Below, in pieces: positions 50,711-59,405 of a stretch of 64,000 nucleotides of DNA; the first letter of the stretch is position 1, and each line of letters opens with the position of its first letter. The notes beneath the pieces were generated by a model that saw only the letters and a list, made by a program, of their open reading frames with translations, was not told where the DNA came from and did not search any database. The DNA comes from Kitasatospora phosalacinea (GTDB lineage Bacteria > Actinomycetota > Actinomycetes > Streptomycetales > Streptomycetaceae): assembly GCF_030268885.1 (NCBI RefSeq), contig NZ_BSSA01000004.1, positions 248,001 through 312,000 of the forward strand, given 5' to 3'. Made by a program: the position numbers and the translations under genes.

Positions 50711-53060
50711 GGCATGCGCCCGCACGGGCTGCACCGGGGAGATCGACGCCGACGGCTACTGCGACGCGTGCGGCCTCGCCCCGGAACGCACCCCGGCGGC
50801 CGCGACCGCCGCCCCGGCCGCACCGGCGGTCGGCGGCCCCTGCGGGCGCGGCGACTGCGACGGCACCATCGACCCGGACGGCTACTGCGACGCCTGCGGC
50901 CTCGCCGCCGCCCCCTCCGCCTCCCCCTCCGTCCCGCTGCCCGCCCCGCGGGCCTCCTCGGTCGGCTCCCGGTCGAGCCGTTCCCGTTCCGGCGGCTCGG
51001 TGTCGGTGCGCAGTTCGCGCGGCAGCACGGGCAGCGCGAGGCGCGGCAACCTGGGCGCGGGCCTGGTGGCGATCGCCCCGGTGCCGACCGCGGACCCGGC
51101 GGGGGCGGTGCTGGCGAACCCGGAGGTGCCGGAGCGCAAGCGGTTCTGCTCGCGCTGCGACCAGCCGGTGGGCCGGGAGAAGGACGGCCGTCCGGGCCGC
51201 CCGGAGGGGTTCTGCACCAAGTGCGGCGCCGCGTACTCGTTCAGCCCGAAGCTGGCGCGCGGCGACCTGGTCGGCGGCCAGTACGAGGTGATGGGCTGCC
51301 TGGCGCACGGCGGCCTGGGCTGGATCTACCTGGCGGTGGACCGCCGGGTGAACGACCGCTGGGTGGTGCTCAAGGGCCTGCTCGACACCGGGGACGAGGA
51401 CGCGCTGGCGGTGGCGATCGCCGAACGGCGGTTCCTGGCCGAGGTCGACCACCCGAACATCGTCCGGATCATCAACTTCGTCGAGCACCCGGACGCCCGG
51501 ACCGGCGTCGCCGACGGCTACATCGTGATGGAGTACGTCGGCGGCAAGTCGCTGAAGGACATCGCCAACGAGCGCCGCACCCCGGACGGGCGGCGCGAGC
51601 CGCTGCCGGTCGAGCAGGCGCTGGCGTACGCGCTGGCGGCGCTGCCCGCGCTGGGCTACCTGCACGCCCGCGGGCTGGTGTACTGCGACTTCAAGCTGGA
51701 CAACGTGATCCAGTCGGACGACATGCTCAAGATCATCGACATGGGCGCGGTCCGGCGGCACGACGACGACGGCCCGGTCTACGGCACCGTCGGCTACCAG
51801 GCCCCGGAGATCGCCACCCTCGGCCCCTCCCCCGCCTCCGACCTGTACACGGTGGCCCGCACGCTGGCCGTGCTGACCTTCGACTTCCAGGGCTACACCG
51901 ACCGCTGGCGGTACGAGCTCCCGGGCCCGGACGAGGTCGAGGTGTTCGCCCGGTACGAGTCCTTCCACCGGCTGCTGGTGCGCGCCACCGACCCGGACCC
52001 GGCCCGCCGCTTCGCCTCCGCCGAGGAGATGGCCGCGCAGCTGACCGGCGTGCTGCGCGAGGTGCTGAGCCTGCAGGACGGGCAGCCCAGGCCCGCGTCC
52101 TCCGCCCTGTTCGGACCGGAACTGCGGGTCGTCGACACCGAGTTGGCCGAACGGGCGCCGGACGCCCGGGCGGCCGCGCTGGCCCTGCCCGCCCCGCTGG
52201 CCGACCCGGCCGACCCGCACGCGGGCCTGCTCGCCACCCTGCCCACCGGCTCCCCCGCCGAGGCGCTGGCCGCGCTCCGGGCCTCCGGCGCCGACTCGCC
52301 GGAGCTGCGGCTGCGGGCGCTGCGCACCCACCTGGAGCTCGGCGACACCGCGGCCGCCACCGCGGAGCTGGCCGCGCTGGAGGCCGAACACCCCGACGAC
52401 TGGCGGGTGGTGTGGCACCGCGGCCTGACCGTGCTGGCCGCGGACCGGGCCGCGGAGGCCCGCGACTCCTTCGAGGCGCTGTACGACGCGTTCCCCGGCG
52501 AGGGCGCGCCCAAGCTGGCGCTCGCGGTCTGCGCCGAACTGCTCGGCGACACCGCGGCCGCGGCCCGGTCCTACGCCCAGGTCAACCTGGTCGACCGGTC
52601 CTTCGTCGGGGCCGCGTTCGGCCTGGCCCGGGTCCGGCTCGCGGACGGCGACCGGGACGGCGCGGTCGCCGCGCTGGAGGCCGTCCCGGAGAGCTCCGCC
52701 CACTGGACCGCCGCCCGGATCGGCGCGGTCCGCGCCCGGCTGCGCGGCCGGGCCGCCACCGAGCCGCTGGCCGCCGAACTCGCCGACAGCTCCGAGCGGC
52801 TGGCGGCGCTGACCCTGGACGCCCGGCGGCGCGAGGAGCTGACCGTCGAAGTGCTGGACTCGGCGCTGAACTGGGTCCTGGCGGGGGCCGCCGGGAAGCC
52901 CGCCACGCTGACCGTGCTGGGACATCCCGCCGCGGAACGGGAACTGAGGCTCGCCCTGGAACACTCCTACCGGATGTTGGCCCGGTTGTCCGACCGGGCC
53001 GAGACGAGGATCGAGTGGGTGGAACGGGCCAACCGGGCCCGCCCCAGGACATGGGTGTGA
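50703..53060 (+). CDS. pknG: PknG-like serine/threonine protein kinase
   Basis: A 785-residue soluble kinase. Residues 1-66 hold two tandem zinc ribbons (each C-x4-C...GYCDACG), a Ser-rich linker follows, then the rubredoxin-like CSRC...CTKCG pair (about 148-174). The kinase domain has glycine loop HGGLGWIYLA, K224, catalytic D329 in YCDFKLDN, DMG (D346) in place of DFG, and QAPE. From about 480 a TPR-rich helical domain runs to the end. Rubredoxin-kinase-TPR order, the DxG variant and the neighbouring sensor genes are those of mycobacterial PknG, which regulates glutamate metabolism. The two extra N-terminal ribbons are not in mycobacterial PknG. Confidence 0.9.
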   Translation: MAEACARTGCTGEIDADGYCDACGLAPERTPAAATAAPAAPAVGGPCGRGDCDGTIDPDGYCDACGLAAAPSASPSVPLPAPRASSVGSRSSRSRSGGSVSVRSSRGSTGSARRGNLGAGLVAIAPVPTADPAGAVLANPEVPERKRFCSRCDQPVGREKDGRPGRPEGFCTKCGAAYSFSPKLARGDLVGGQYEVMGCLAHGGLGWIYLAVDRRVNDRWVVLKGLLDTGDEDALAVAIAERRFLAEVDHPNIVRIINFVEHPDARTGVADGYIVMEYVGGKSLKDIANERRTPDGRREPLPVEQALAYALAALPALGYLHARGLVYCDFKLDNVIQSDDMLKIIDMGAVRRHDDDGPVYGTVGYQAPEIATLGPSPASDLYTVARTLAVLTFDFQGYTDRWRYELPGPDEVEVFARYESFHRLLVRATDPDPARRFASAEEMAAQLTGVLREVLSLQDGQPRPASSALFGPELRVVDTELAERAPDARAAALALPAPLADPADPHAGLLATLPTGSPAEALAALRASGADSPELRLRALRTHLELGDTAAATAELAALEAEHPDDWRVVWHRGLTVLAADRAAEARDSFEALYDAFPGEGAPKLALAVCAELLGDTAAAARSYAQVNLVDRSFVGAAFGLARVRLADGDRDGAVAALEAVPESSAHWTAARIGAVRARLRGRAATEPLAAELADSSERLAALTLDARRREELTVEVLDSALNWVLAGAAGKPATLTVLGHPAAERELRLALEHSYRMLARLSDRAETRIEWVERANRARPRTWV

Positions 53061-54277
53061 GCATGCCGCAGCAGACCGAGTGCCCGAACTGTGCCGAACC
53101 GCTGGGCTCGCAGGACGCGTTCTGCGGGGCCTGCGGCACCGCCCTGACCGGTCCGCCGACCCTGCGCGACCTGCCCGTCGTGCCCAGCTGCCCGCACTGC
53201 GGCTCCGCCGAGCTCGCGGACGGCTGGTGCCAGCACTGCGGGCAGGCCCAGCCGCGCGAGCGCGACCACCAGGAGCTGGAGCTGACCGGCGTCGCGGCCG
53301 TCTCCGACCGCGGCCTGCGGCACCACCGCAACGAGGACGCGTTCACCGTCGCCACCGCCGAGGGCCCCGGCGGCGCGTCCGTGGTGCTCGCCGTGGTCTG
53401 CGACGGCGTCTCCTCCTCGGCCCGCCCCGACGAGGCCTCCGCCACCGCCGTCACCGCGGCCGCCGACTCGCTGGTCACCGCGCTGGCGGCCGGGCGCGAA
53501 CCCGGCCAGGCGATGCGCGAGGCGATCGGCGCCGCCAACCGGGCCGTCACCGCGCTCGCCCACGACGGCACCGCCCCCGACGGCCGCCACCACAACGCCC
53601 CCGCCTGCACCTACGTCAGCGCGATCAGCTCCGGCGGCCTGGTCACCATCGGCTGGGTCGGCGACACCCGCGCCTACTGGATCCCCGACGACCGCGAGGC
53701 CGCCGAGCCGTACCGGCTCACCGAGGACGACTCCTGGGCGGCCCGGATGGTCGCGGCCGAGCTGATGGCCGAGGCCGAGGCGTACGCCGACCCGCGCGCC
53801 CACGCCATCACCGGCTGGCTCGGCGCCGACGCCGAGGACCTCGACCCGCACACCGTCAGCTTCACCCCGCACGTCCCCGGCGTGCTGCTGATCTGCACCG
53901 ACGGGCTGTGGAACTACGCCGAGGCCGCCACCGACCTGGCGTTCTTCGTCCGCACCGACGCCCGGACCGAACCGCTGGCCGCCGCACAGGAGTTGGTGCG
54001 GTTCGCGGTCGAGCGCGGCGGGCACGACAACATCACCGTCGCGGTCCTGCCGATCGACCCGCCGACCGCGCCGACCGCCCACGACGCCACCCTGCTCGAC
54101 GTGCCGCTGCCGCGCTCCGCCGACCCGGACGCCACCGTGCCGCTGCGCCCGGCCGCCCCGCCCGCGCCGGTGTCCGCCCCGGTGCCCACCCCGCCCGCGG
54201 CGCCCCCTGCCCCGGCGGCGCCGCCCGCCCCGGTGCCGACCGCCGCCGCCGAGCCCGCCCCGCCCGCCGCGAACTGA
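53057..54277 (+). CDS. PP2C-family phosphatase with two N-terminal zinc ribbons
   Basis: A 406-residue soluble phosphatase. The first 60 residues hold two ribbons, CPNC...FCGACG and CPHC...WCQHCG. The PP2C domain (about 70-330) has every metal motif: HHRNEDAF, VCDGVS, GWVGDTRAYW, CTDGLW and HDNITV. The last 65 residues are a Pro/Ala-rich tail. GTG 53057 overlaps the kinase stop (GTGA) with AGGA 7 bases upstream; ATG 53051 and 53063 are alternatives. Coupling to the kinase gene makes it the obvious counter-enzyme for PknG substrates, perhaps the FHA or VWA proteins. Confidence 0.9.
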   Translation: MSMPQQTECPNCAEPLGSQDAFCGACGTALTGPPTLRDLPVVPSCPHCGSAELADGWCQHCGQAQPRERDHQELELTGVAAVSDRGLRHHRNEDAFTVATAEGPGGASVVLAVVCDGVSSSARPDEASATAVTAAADSLVTALAAGREPGQAMREAIGAANRAVTALAHDGTAPDGRHHNAPACTYVSAISSGGLVTIGWVGDTRAYWIPDDREAAEPYRLTEDDSWAARMVAAELMAEAEAYADPRAHAITGWLGADAEDLDPHTVSFTPHVPGVLLICTDGLWNYAEAATDLAFFVRTDARTEPLAAAQELVRFAVERGGHDNITVAVLPIDPPTAPTAHDATLLDVPLPRSADPDATVPLRPAAPPAPVSAPVPTPPAAPPAPAAPPAPVPTAAAEPAPPAAN

Positions 54278-54351
54278 CCTGCGCCGCTCGCACCACCGTC
54301 ACCGACACCGACACCGTCACCGCCACCGATCCTCCGACAGGAGCTCTCCGC

Positions 54352-55677
54352 ATGGCCTCGTTGTCCAAGCCCGACGCGCCCCGGTTCGACGTCGACGTCT
54401 TCCAGAACGAGTACCTCGCCCAGGGATCCCAGGAGGTCAACGCCATCGTCACGGTCACCGCGACCGGCGGCGGCACCTCCGGCGGGCGGCCGGTCGGCGC
54501 CGCGGCGGAGGCCGCGGTGGTGCTGGTGATCGACTGCTCGGGCTCCATGGAGCACCCGGGCACCAAGATGCGGGACGCCCGCGAGGCCACCGCCGCCGCC
54601 ATCGACGAACTGCGCGACGGCGTCGCCTTCGCCGTGGTGGCCGGCACCCACCGGGCGGAGGAGGTCTTCCCCGGCAACGGCCGCCTCGCGGTCGCCGACC
54701 CCGCCACCCGCGAGCAGGCCAAGCTCGCGCTGCGCCGCCTCACCCCGTCCGGCGGGACGGCGATCGGCACCTGGATAGCCAAGGCGCAGCAGCTGTTCGC
54801 CTCCCGCCCCCAGGCGTCGATCCGGCACGCCGTCCTGCTCACCGACGGCCGCAACGAGCACGAGAAGCCCGCCGACCTGCAGCGCGCCCTGGACGCCGCC
54901 ACCGGGTGCTTCACCGCCGACTGCCGCGGCGTCGGCACCGACTGGGAGGTCGCCGAGCTGCGGAAGGTCTCCTCCGCGCTGCTCGGCACCGTCGACATCG
55001 TCGCCGAGTCCTCCGGCCTGGCCGAGGACTTCCGGGCCATGATGTCCGCCGCGATGGGCAAGCAGGTCGCCGACGTCGCCCTGCGGGTGTGGACGCCGGT
55101 GGGGGCCCGGGTGAGGTTCGTCAAGCAGGCCGCCCCGACCGTCGAGGACCTCACCGGGCGCCGCGCCGACGCCGGGCCCAGGGCCGGGGACTACCCGACC
55201 GGGTCCTGGGGCGACGAGTCCCGGGACTACCACGTGTGCGTGGAGGTCCCGGCGGCGGCGGTCGGCAGCGAGATGCTGGCGGCCCGGGTCAGCCTGGTCC
55301 TGCCGCACCCCGACGGCACCGCCGAGGTGCTCGGCCAGGGCCTGGTGCGCGCCGTGTGGACGGACGACCTGGCCTCCTCGACCCGGATCAACCCGCAGGT
55401 CGCCCACTACACCGGGCAGGCCGAGCTGGCCGATGCGATCCGGGCCGGCCTGGAGGCCCACCGGGCGGGCGACCTGGCGCTCGCGGGCGCCGAACTGGGC
55501 GCCGCGGTCAGGCTGGCGTACACCAGCGGCAACGAGGGCACCCTCAAGCTGCTGCGGAAGGTGGTGGACGTGGTCGACGAACGGGAGGGTACCGTTCGGT
55601 TCCGTAAGAACGTGAGCGAGGCCGACTCGATGACCCTCGAGACCCGGTCGACCAAGACCGTGCGCGTGAAGAAGTGA
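54352..55677 (+). CDS. VWA-domain protein of the kinase locus
   Basis: A 441-residue soluble protein. The von Willebrand A domain (about 40-230) has a complete metal-ion adhesion site, D61-C-S63-G-S65, with the Thr in GGTAIGTW and Asp in LLTDGRNEH. A beta-rich domain (about 240-345) and a helical end follow. The tail ADSMTLETRSTKTVRVKK is rich in Ser/Thr next to acidic and basic residues and is a plausible kinase target. ATG 54352 has CAGGAG 8 bases upstream. VWA proteins often act as metal-dependent assembly platforms. No AAA ATPase partner is nearby. Confidence 0.85.
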   Translation: MASLSKPDAPRFDVDVFQNEYLAQGSQEVNAIVTVTATGGGTSGGRPVGAAAEAAVVLVIDCSGSMEHPGTKMRDAREATAAAIDELRDGVAFAVVAGTHRAEEVFPGNGRLAVADPATREQAKLALRRLTPSGGTAIGTWIAKAQQLFASRPQASIRHAVLLTDGRNEHEKPADLQRALDAATGCFTADCRGVGTDWEVAELRKVSSALLGTVDIVAESSGLAEDFRAMMSAAMGKQVADVALRVWTPVGARVRFVKQAAPTVEDLTGRRADAGPRAGDYPTGSWGDESRDYHVCVEVPAAAVGSEMLAARVSLVLPHPDGTAEVLGQGLVRAVWTDDLASSTRINPQVAHYTGQAELADAIRAGLEAHRAGDLALAGAELGAAVRLAYTSGNEGTLKLLRKVVDVVDEREGTVRFRKNVSEADSMTLETRSTKTVRVKK

Positions 55678-55720
55678 GCCGGACACCCGCCGGACCCGAA
55701 CCTGCTGGAGTGGGGACCTG

Positions 55721-57121
55721 ATGCCGATCTGCCCTAGGGGACACGAGTCACAGGCCGAGGACTGGTGCGACTACTGCGGCTTCCCGATGACGCCGCCGCC
55801 CGGCCTGGCGATCCCCGGTTTCCCGAACGGCCCGGCCCAGCCCGGCGGCCACCCCGGTGCCCAGGGGCAGCCGGGCGGCCCCGCCGCGCCGCCGCCGGGC
55901 CCGCCCGGGCCGCCGCCGTACACCTCCTCCGGCTACCCGCCGGTCGGACCGGGCAGCACCCCGCCGTCCGGCACCCCCGCGGGCGGGGGCGGCGGCTACT
56001 TCGAGCCGCGCCGCACCCCGACCCCGCCCGCCGGCACCCCCACCGGGCCCGCCGCGGGCGCGCCCGGCGTCCCCGGTGCGCCCGGCCCGTACGGCGCCCC
56101 GCCGCCGCCCCCGCCCACCACCGGCCTGGTGAACTGCCCGATCTGCCGCAGCCCGCAGACCGGCCGGTACTGCGAGGAGTGCGGCTACGACTTCAACCTG
56201 GCCACCTCGGCCCGCCCGCCGGGCACCGCGCCCGGCCCGCTCGGCCACCAGCCGCCGCCCGCGCCGCCGCAGGGCCAGCGGCCCCCGCAGCAGGGCTACG
56301 GCTTCCCGCCGCCCGCCGCCGCGCCCCCGGCCGCGCCGCCCGCGTTCGACCCCCCGGCCCCGCCGCCGTACGAGCAGCGCCCGCCGCAGCCGCAGCCCCC
56401 GTACGAGCAGCAGCGCGCCCCGTACGAGCAGCCCCAGCAGCCGCCCGCGCCGCAGTCCCACGCCCCGCAGTCCCCGTACGAGCAGCGGCCCGGCTTCCCG
56501 GCGGCGCAGGCCGCCGGGGCGGCCCCGGCCGCGCCGTTCGAGAAGCCCGCGGCGGCGGGGTTCCCGGACATCGACTACGAGCGCACCGGCCCGGTGTACC
56601 CCGAGCCGTCCGCTCCCCGGCCGGGCCACCAGCCGCAGCAGGGGGGAGACTCCGGGACGTCGTTCCGGCTCAGCCCGCCCGGGCAGCAGCCCGGCGGTGC
56701 GCCGCAGCAGCGCGCCACCTGGTACGCCGTGGTGGCGCCCGACCACGAGTACTTCACCGACATGATGACCCGCAGCGGCCCGGAGGCGGCCGGCCTGTAC
56801 TTCCCGCAGTACACCTCGGAGCGGCGGGTCCCGCTGACCGGCCGCGGCCAGCTGCGGATCGGTCGGCGCAGCCAGCAGCGCGGCACCGTGCCGGAGATCG
56901 ACCTGTCGGTCTCCCCGGAGGACCCGGGCGCCTCGCACCAGCACGCCCTGCTGGCCGAGCAGCCGGACGGCAGCTGGGTGGTGGTCGACCAGGACTCCAC
57001 CAACGGCACCACCATGAACGGCAGTCCGGAGACCCTGCCCCCGCACACCGCGATCCCGCTGAACGACGGCGACCGGATCCACGTCGGCGCCTGGACCACC
57101 ATCACGGTGCACCTGGCCTGA
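55721..57121 (+). CDS. FHA-domain protein with zinc ribbons and a Pro-rich PYEQ-repeat linker
   Basis: A 466-residue protein. An N-terminal zinc knuckle (CPRGHESQAEDWCDYCG), a Pro/Gly-rich stretch and a second ribbon (CPICRSPQTGRYCEECG, about 140-156) are followed by a disordered region with four PYEQ repeats. The C-terminal FHA domain (about 340-466) has the phosphothreonine-binding residues R382 in RIGRRS, S405 and H408 in SHQH, and N428 in STNGT. It should read Thr phosphorylation made by the upstream kinase, by analogy with GarA/OdhI, the FHA substrates of mycobacterial and corynebacterial PknG, but it lacks their ETTS-type N-terminal motif. ATG 55721. Confidence 0.9.
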   Translation: MPICPRGHESQAEDWCDYCGFPMTPPPGLAIPGFPNGPAQPGGHPGAQGQPGGPAAPPPGPPGPPPYTSSGYPPVGPGSTPPSGTPAGGGGGYFEPRRTPTPPAGTPTGPAAGAPGVPGAPGPYGAPPPPPPTTGLVNCPICRSPQTGRYCEECGYDFNLATSARPPGTAPGPLGHQPPPAPPQGQRPPQQGYGFPPPAAAPPAAPPAFDPPAPPPYEQRPPQPQPPYEQQRAPYEQPQQPPAPQSHAPQSPYEQRPGFPAAQAAGAAPAAPFEKPAAAGFPDIDYERTGPVYPEPSAPRPGHQPQQGGDSGTSFRLSPPGQQPGGAPQQRATWYAVVAPDHEYFTDMMTRSGPEAAGLYFPQYTSERRVPLTGRGQLRIGRRSQQRGTVPEIDLSVSPEDPGASHQHALLAEQPDGSWVVVDQDSTNGTTMNGSPETLPPHTAIPLNDGDRIHVGAWTTITVHLA

Positions 57122-57161
57122 CCGCACGTCAGGTCGCCGTCCGCTGACGCTGCGTCACCAC

Positions 57162-57201
57162 CGGCCCGCGGCCGGGGAGCCCGCTCCCCGGCCGCGGGCC
57201 G
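57162..57201 (+). terminator. Terminator of the kinase-locus operon
   Basis: Perfect 18-bp arms (57162-57179 and 57184-57201) around a 4-base loop, 40 bases after the FHA gene stop. Confidence 0.85.
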
Positions 57202-57271
57202 ACCCGTCACCTTCCTGACGCAGAACGCTCAAGATTCGCACAAAAGTGCCCGTGGTCAGGGGCGCAACCCC

Positions 57272-57277
57272 TACGCT
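57272..57277 (+). promoter_or_regulatory. -10 element of a probably leaderless ABC exporter transcript
   Basis: TACGCT ends 7 bases before the ATG at 57285. No ribosome site fits, so transcription probably starts at the ATG. A -35 is not obvious. Confidence 0.5.
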
Positions 57278-57284
57278 TCGCCCC

Positions 57285-58202
57285 ATGAGTGAAGCAATAA
57301 CCGCGGACGGGATCCGGAAGCGGTACGGGGATGTCCAGGCCGTCGACGGGGTGTCGCTCTCCGTCGCGACTGGCGAGTTCTACGGTCTGCTCGGACCGAA
57401 CGGGGCCGGCAAGACGACCACCCTGGAGATCCTGGAGGGCATCCGGGAGGCCGACGAGGGACGGGTCGAGCTGCTCGGCCTGTCGCCGTGGCCGCGCAAC
57501 CCGAAGCTGCTGCCGCGGATCGGCGTGCAGTTCCAGGCCTCCGCGTTCTTCAACAAGCTGAGCGCACGCGAGACCATCCGCACCTTCGCCTCCTTCTACG
57601 GCATCGGCCCGCGGGCGGCCGACGCGATGCTGGAGCGGGTCGGCCTGACCGAGTCCGCGAACGTGCTGACCGACAAGATGTCCGGCGGCCAGGCCCAGCG
57701 CCTGTCCATCGCCTGCGCCCTGGTGCACGACCCGGAGCTGGTGTTCCTGGACGAGCCGACCACCGGCCTCGACCCGCAGGCCCGCCGCAACCTGTGGGAC
57801 CTGCTGCGCGACATCAACGCCGAGGGCCGCACCGTGGTCCTCACCACGCACTACCTGGACGAGGCGGAGGTGCTCTGCGACCGCGTCTCGGTGATGGACC
57901 ACGGCAAGGTGCTGAGGACCGGCGCGCCCGCCGCCCTGGTCCGCGAGATCGACGACACCGTCCGGGTCCGGATCGAGTCCGGGCTGCTGACCGTCGCCCG
58001 GGCCCGCGAACTGCTCACCGCCGCGGGCGCGGTGCACAGCAACCTGGAGGACGACGGCGTCACCCTGGCGCTGTCCACCGCCGAGCCCGGCCCGGTGCTC
58101 TCCGTGCTGGCCGAGCAGAACGCGCTGCGCGGCCTGGAGGTCCGCGGCGCCACCCTGGAGGACGTCTTCCTCCAGCTGACCGGACGGGAGTACCGGGCAT
58201 GA
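57285..58202 (+). CDS. ABC exporter ATP-binding protein (DrrA type)
   Basis: A 305-residue ATPase with Walker A GPNGAGKTTT, Q loop in GVQFQ, signature MSGGQAQRLSIACAL, Walker B LVFLDEPTTGLD and switch His in TTHYLDEAE. The C-terminal 80 residues end EVRGATLEDVFLQLTGREYR, the extension typical of DrrA/CcmA-like drug or lipid exporters. The start ATG 57285 is probably leaderless. Its stop overlaps the permease start (ATGA). Substrate unknown; the pair stands alone with no biosynthetic genes. Confidence 0.92.
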   Translation: MSEAITADGIRKRYGDVQAVDGVSLSVATGEFYGLLGPNGAGKTTTLEILEGIREADEGRVELLGLSPWPRNPKLLPRIGVQFQASAFFNKLSARETIRTFASFYGIGPRAADAMLERVGLTESANVLTDKMSGGQAQRLSIACALVHDPELVFLDEPTTGLDPQARRNLWDLLRDINAEGRTVVLTTHYLDEAEVLCDRVSVMDHGKVLRTGAPAALVREIDDTVRVRIESGLLTVARARELLTAAGAVHSNLEDDGVTLALSTAEPGPVLSVLAEQNALRGLEVRGATLEDVFLQLTGREYRA

Positions 58203-59326
58203 CCGCCACCGAACGGCCCCCGGCCACCGCCCCGGCCCCGGCCGCCGAGGGCGGGGAGAAGGCCAACGCCTTCGTCGGCCTGTCCCGGGTGATGCTGCTG
58301 GGCTTCCTGCGCGACAAGGGCACCCTGTTCTTCACCCTCGCGCTGCCGCTGATGTTCCTGCTGCTGTTCGGCGTCCTCTACAAGGGCGGCGGCACCTCGC
58401 ACGTCAAGGTCGCCGAGATCGGCCAGGTCAAGATCCTGGACGAGGCCCGCGCCCACGCCGAGGGCTCGCTGGACGCCCTGGAGATCACCACCGGCCTGTC
58501 CGAGGCCGACGCCCTCGCCAAGGTCAGGAAGGGCGACCTGGACGGCTTGGTCGCGGAGGGTCCGAACGGCACCCTGGTGCTCCGCTTCAGCCAGGCCGAC
58601 CAGGTCAAGTCGGCCACCGTGCAGGGCATCGTCAACTCGCTGGTGGACGGCGCCAACCAGGCCGCCTCGAACGCCCCCGCGAAGTACACCCTGGACGCCT
58701 CCAAGGTCGAGGACGACTCCACCAAGCCGATCCAGTACCTGACCCCGGGCCTACTCGCCTACGCCGTCGCCATGGGCGCGGTCTACGGCGCCTCCTTCAC
58801 CCTGGTCACCTGGCGCAAGAAGCGGGTGCTGCGCCGCCTGCGGCTGGCGCCCATCTCGGCGGGCACCATCGTCGGCGCCCGGGTGCTGGTCAGCGTGCTG
58901 GTCGCGCTCGCCCAGACCGGGCTGTTCCTGATGGTCGCGCGGATCGACTACTTCGGCCTCAAGCTCACCGGCAACTGGTGGCTGGTGCTGCCGCTGGTGG
59001 TCTGCGCCACCCTGGCGTTCATGTCGATCGGCCTGGTCACCGGCTCGCTGGCGAAGACCGAGGAGTCGGCGAACGGCATGAACCAGCTGATCATCCTGCC
59101 GATGTCCTTCCTCGGCGGCGCGTTCATCCCGCTGGACTTCGCCCCGAGCTGGCTGCAGGACGTCTCCCGGGCGCTCCCGCTGCGCTACCTGATCGTCCCC
59201 GCCAAGTCGGTGCTCAGCCAGGGCGGCGGCCTCGCCGAGGCGCTGCCCGCGATGGGCATCCTGCTGGGCTTCACCGCGGTGCTGTGCGCCGTCGCCTGGC
59301 GCTTCTTCAACTGGGACGACGCGTAA
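58199..59326 (+). CDS. ABC exporter permease (ABC-2 type)
   Basis: A 375-residue ABC2_membrane protein. One N-terminal helix (LFFTLALPLMFLLLFGVLY) is followed by an extracytoplasmic domain of about 140 residues, then five helices in the C-terminal half with MSFLGGAFIPLDFAPSWLQ before the last two. This long first loop is the YhgE/NatB-like variant of DrrB. It forms the membrane part of the exporter with the coupled ATPase. Confidence 0.9.
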   Translation: MTATERPPATAPAPAAEGGEKANAFVGLSRVMLLGFLRDKGTLFFTLALPLMFLLLFGVLYKGGGTSHVKVAEIGQVKILDEARAHAEGSLDALEITTGLSEADALAKVRKGDLDGLVAEGPNGTLVLRFSQADQVKSATVQGIVNSLVDGANQAASNAPAKYTLDASKVEDDSTKPIQYLTPGLLAYAVAMGAVYGASFTLVTWRKKRVLRRLRLAPISAGTIVGARVLVSVLVALAQTGLFLMVARIDYFGLKLTGNWWLVLPLVVCATLAFMSIGLVTGSLAKTEESANGMNQLIILPMSFLGGAFIPLDFAPSWLQDVSRALPLRYLIVPAKSVLSQGGGLAEALPAMGILLGFTAVLCAVAWRFFNWDDA

Positions 59327-59341
59327 CCGCCGCCGCCCCGG

Positions 59342-59384
59342 GACGGGGGTCGTACGCCGGAAGTCCCGGTGTACGACCCCCGTC
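59342..59384 (+). terminator. Terminator after the ABC exporter operon
   Basis: Arms 59342-59355 and 59371-59384 are a perfect 14-bp match and extend inward by five more pairs (one G-T) to a 5-base loop. It ends only 21 bases before the globin start codon. Confidence 0.8.
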
Positions 59385-59405
59385 GGCGTCTGCGACCATG
59401 GACGG

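Noticed and set aside
50714..53050. Alternative + frame across the kinase gene joined to the PP2C
   Set aside because: It is an Arg/Gly/Pro-rich shadow. Only from about 53057 does the frame become real PP2C sequence.
57285..59326. ABC exporter as part of the kinase locus
   Set aside because: An 18-bp-stem terminator and a separate leaderless promoter divide them; functional linkage is not supported.
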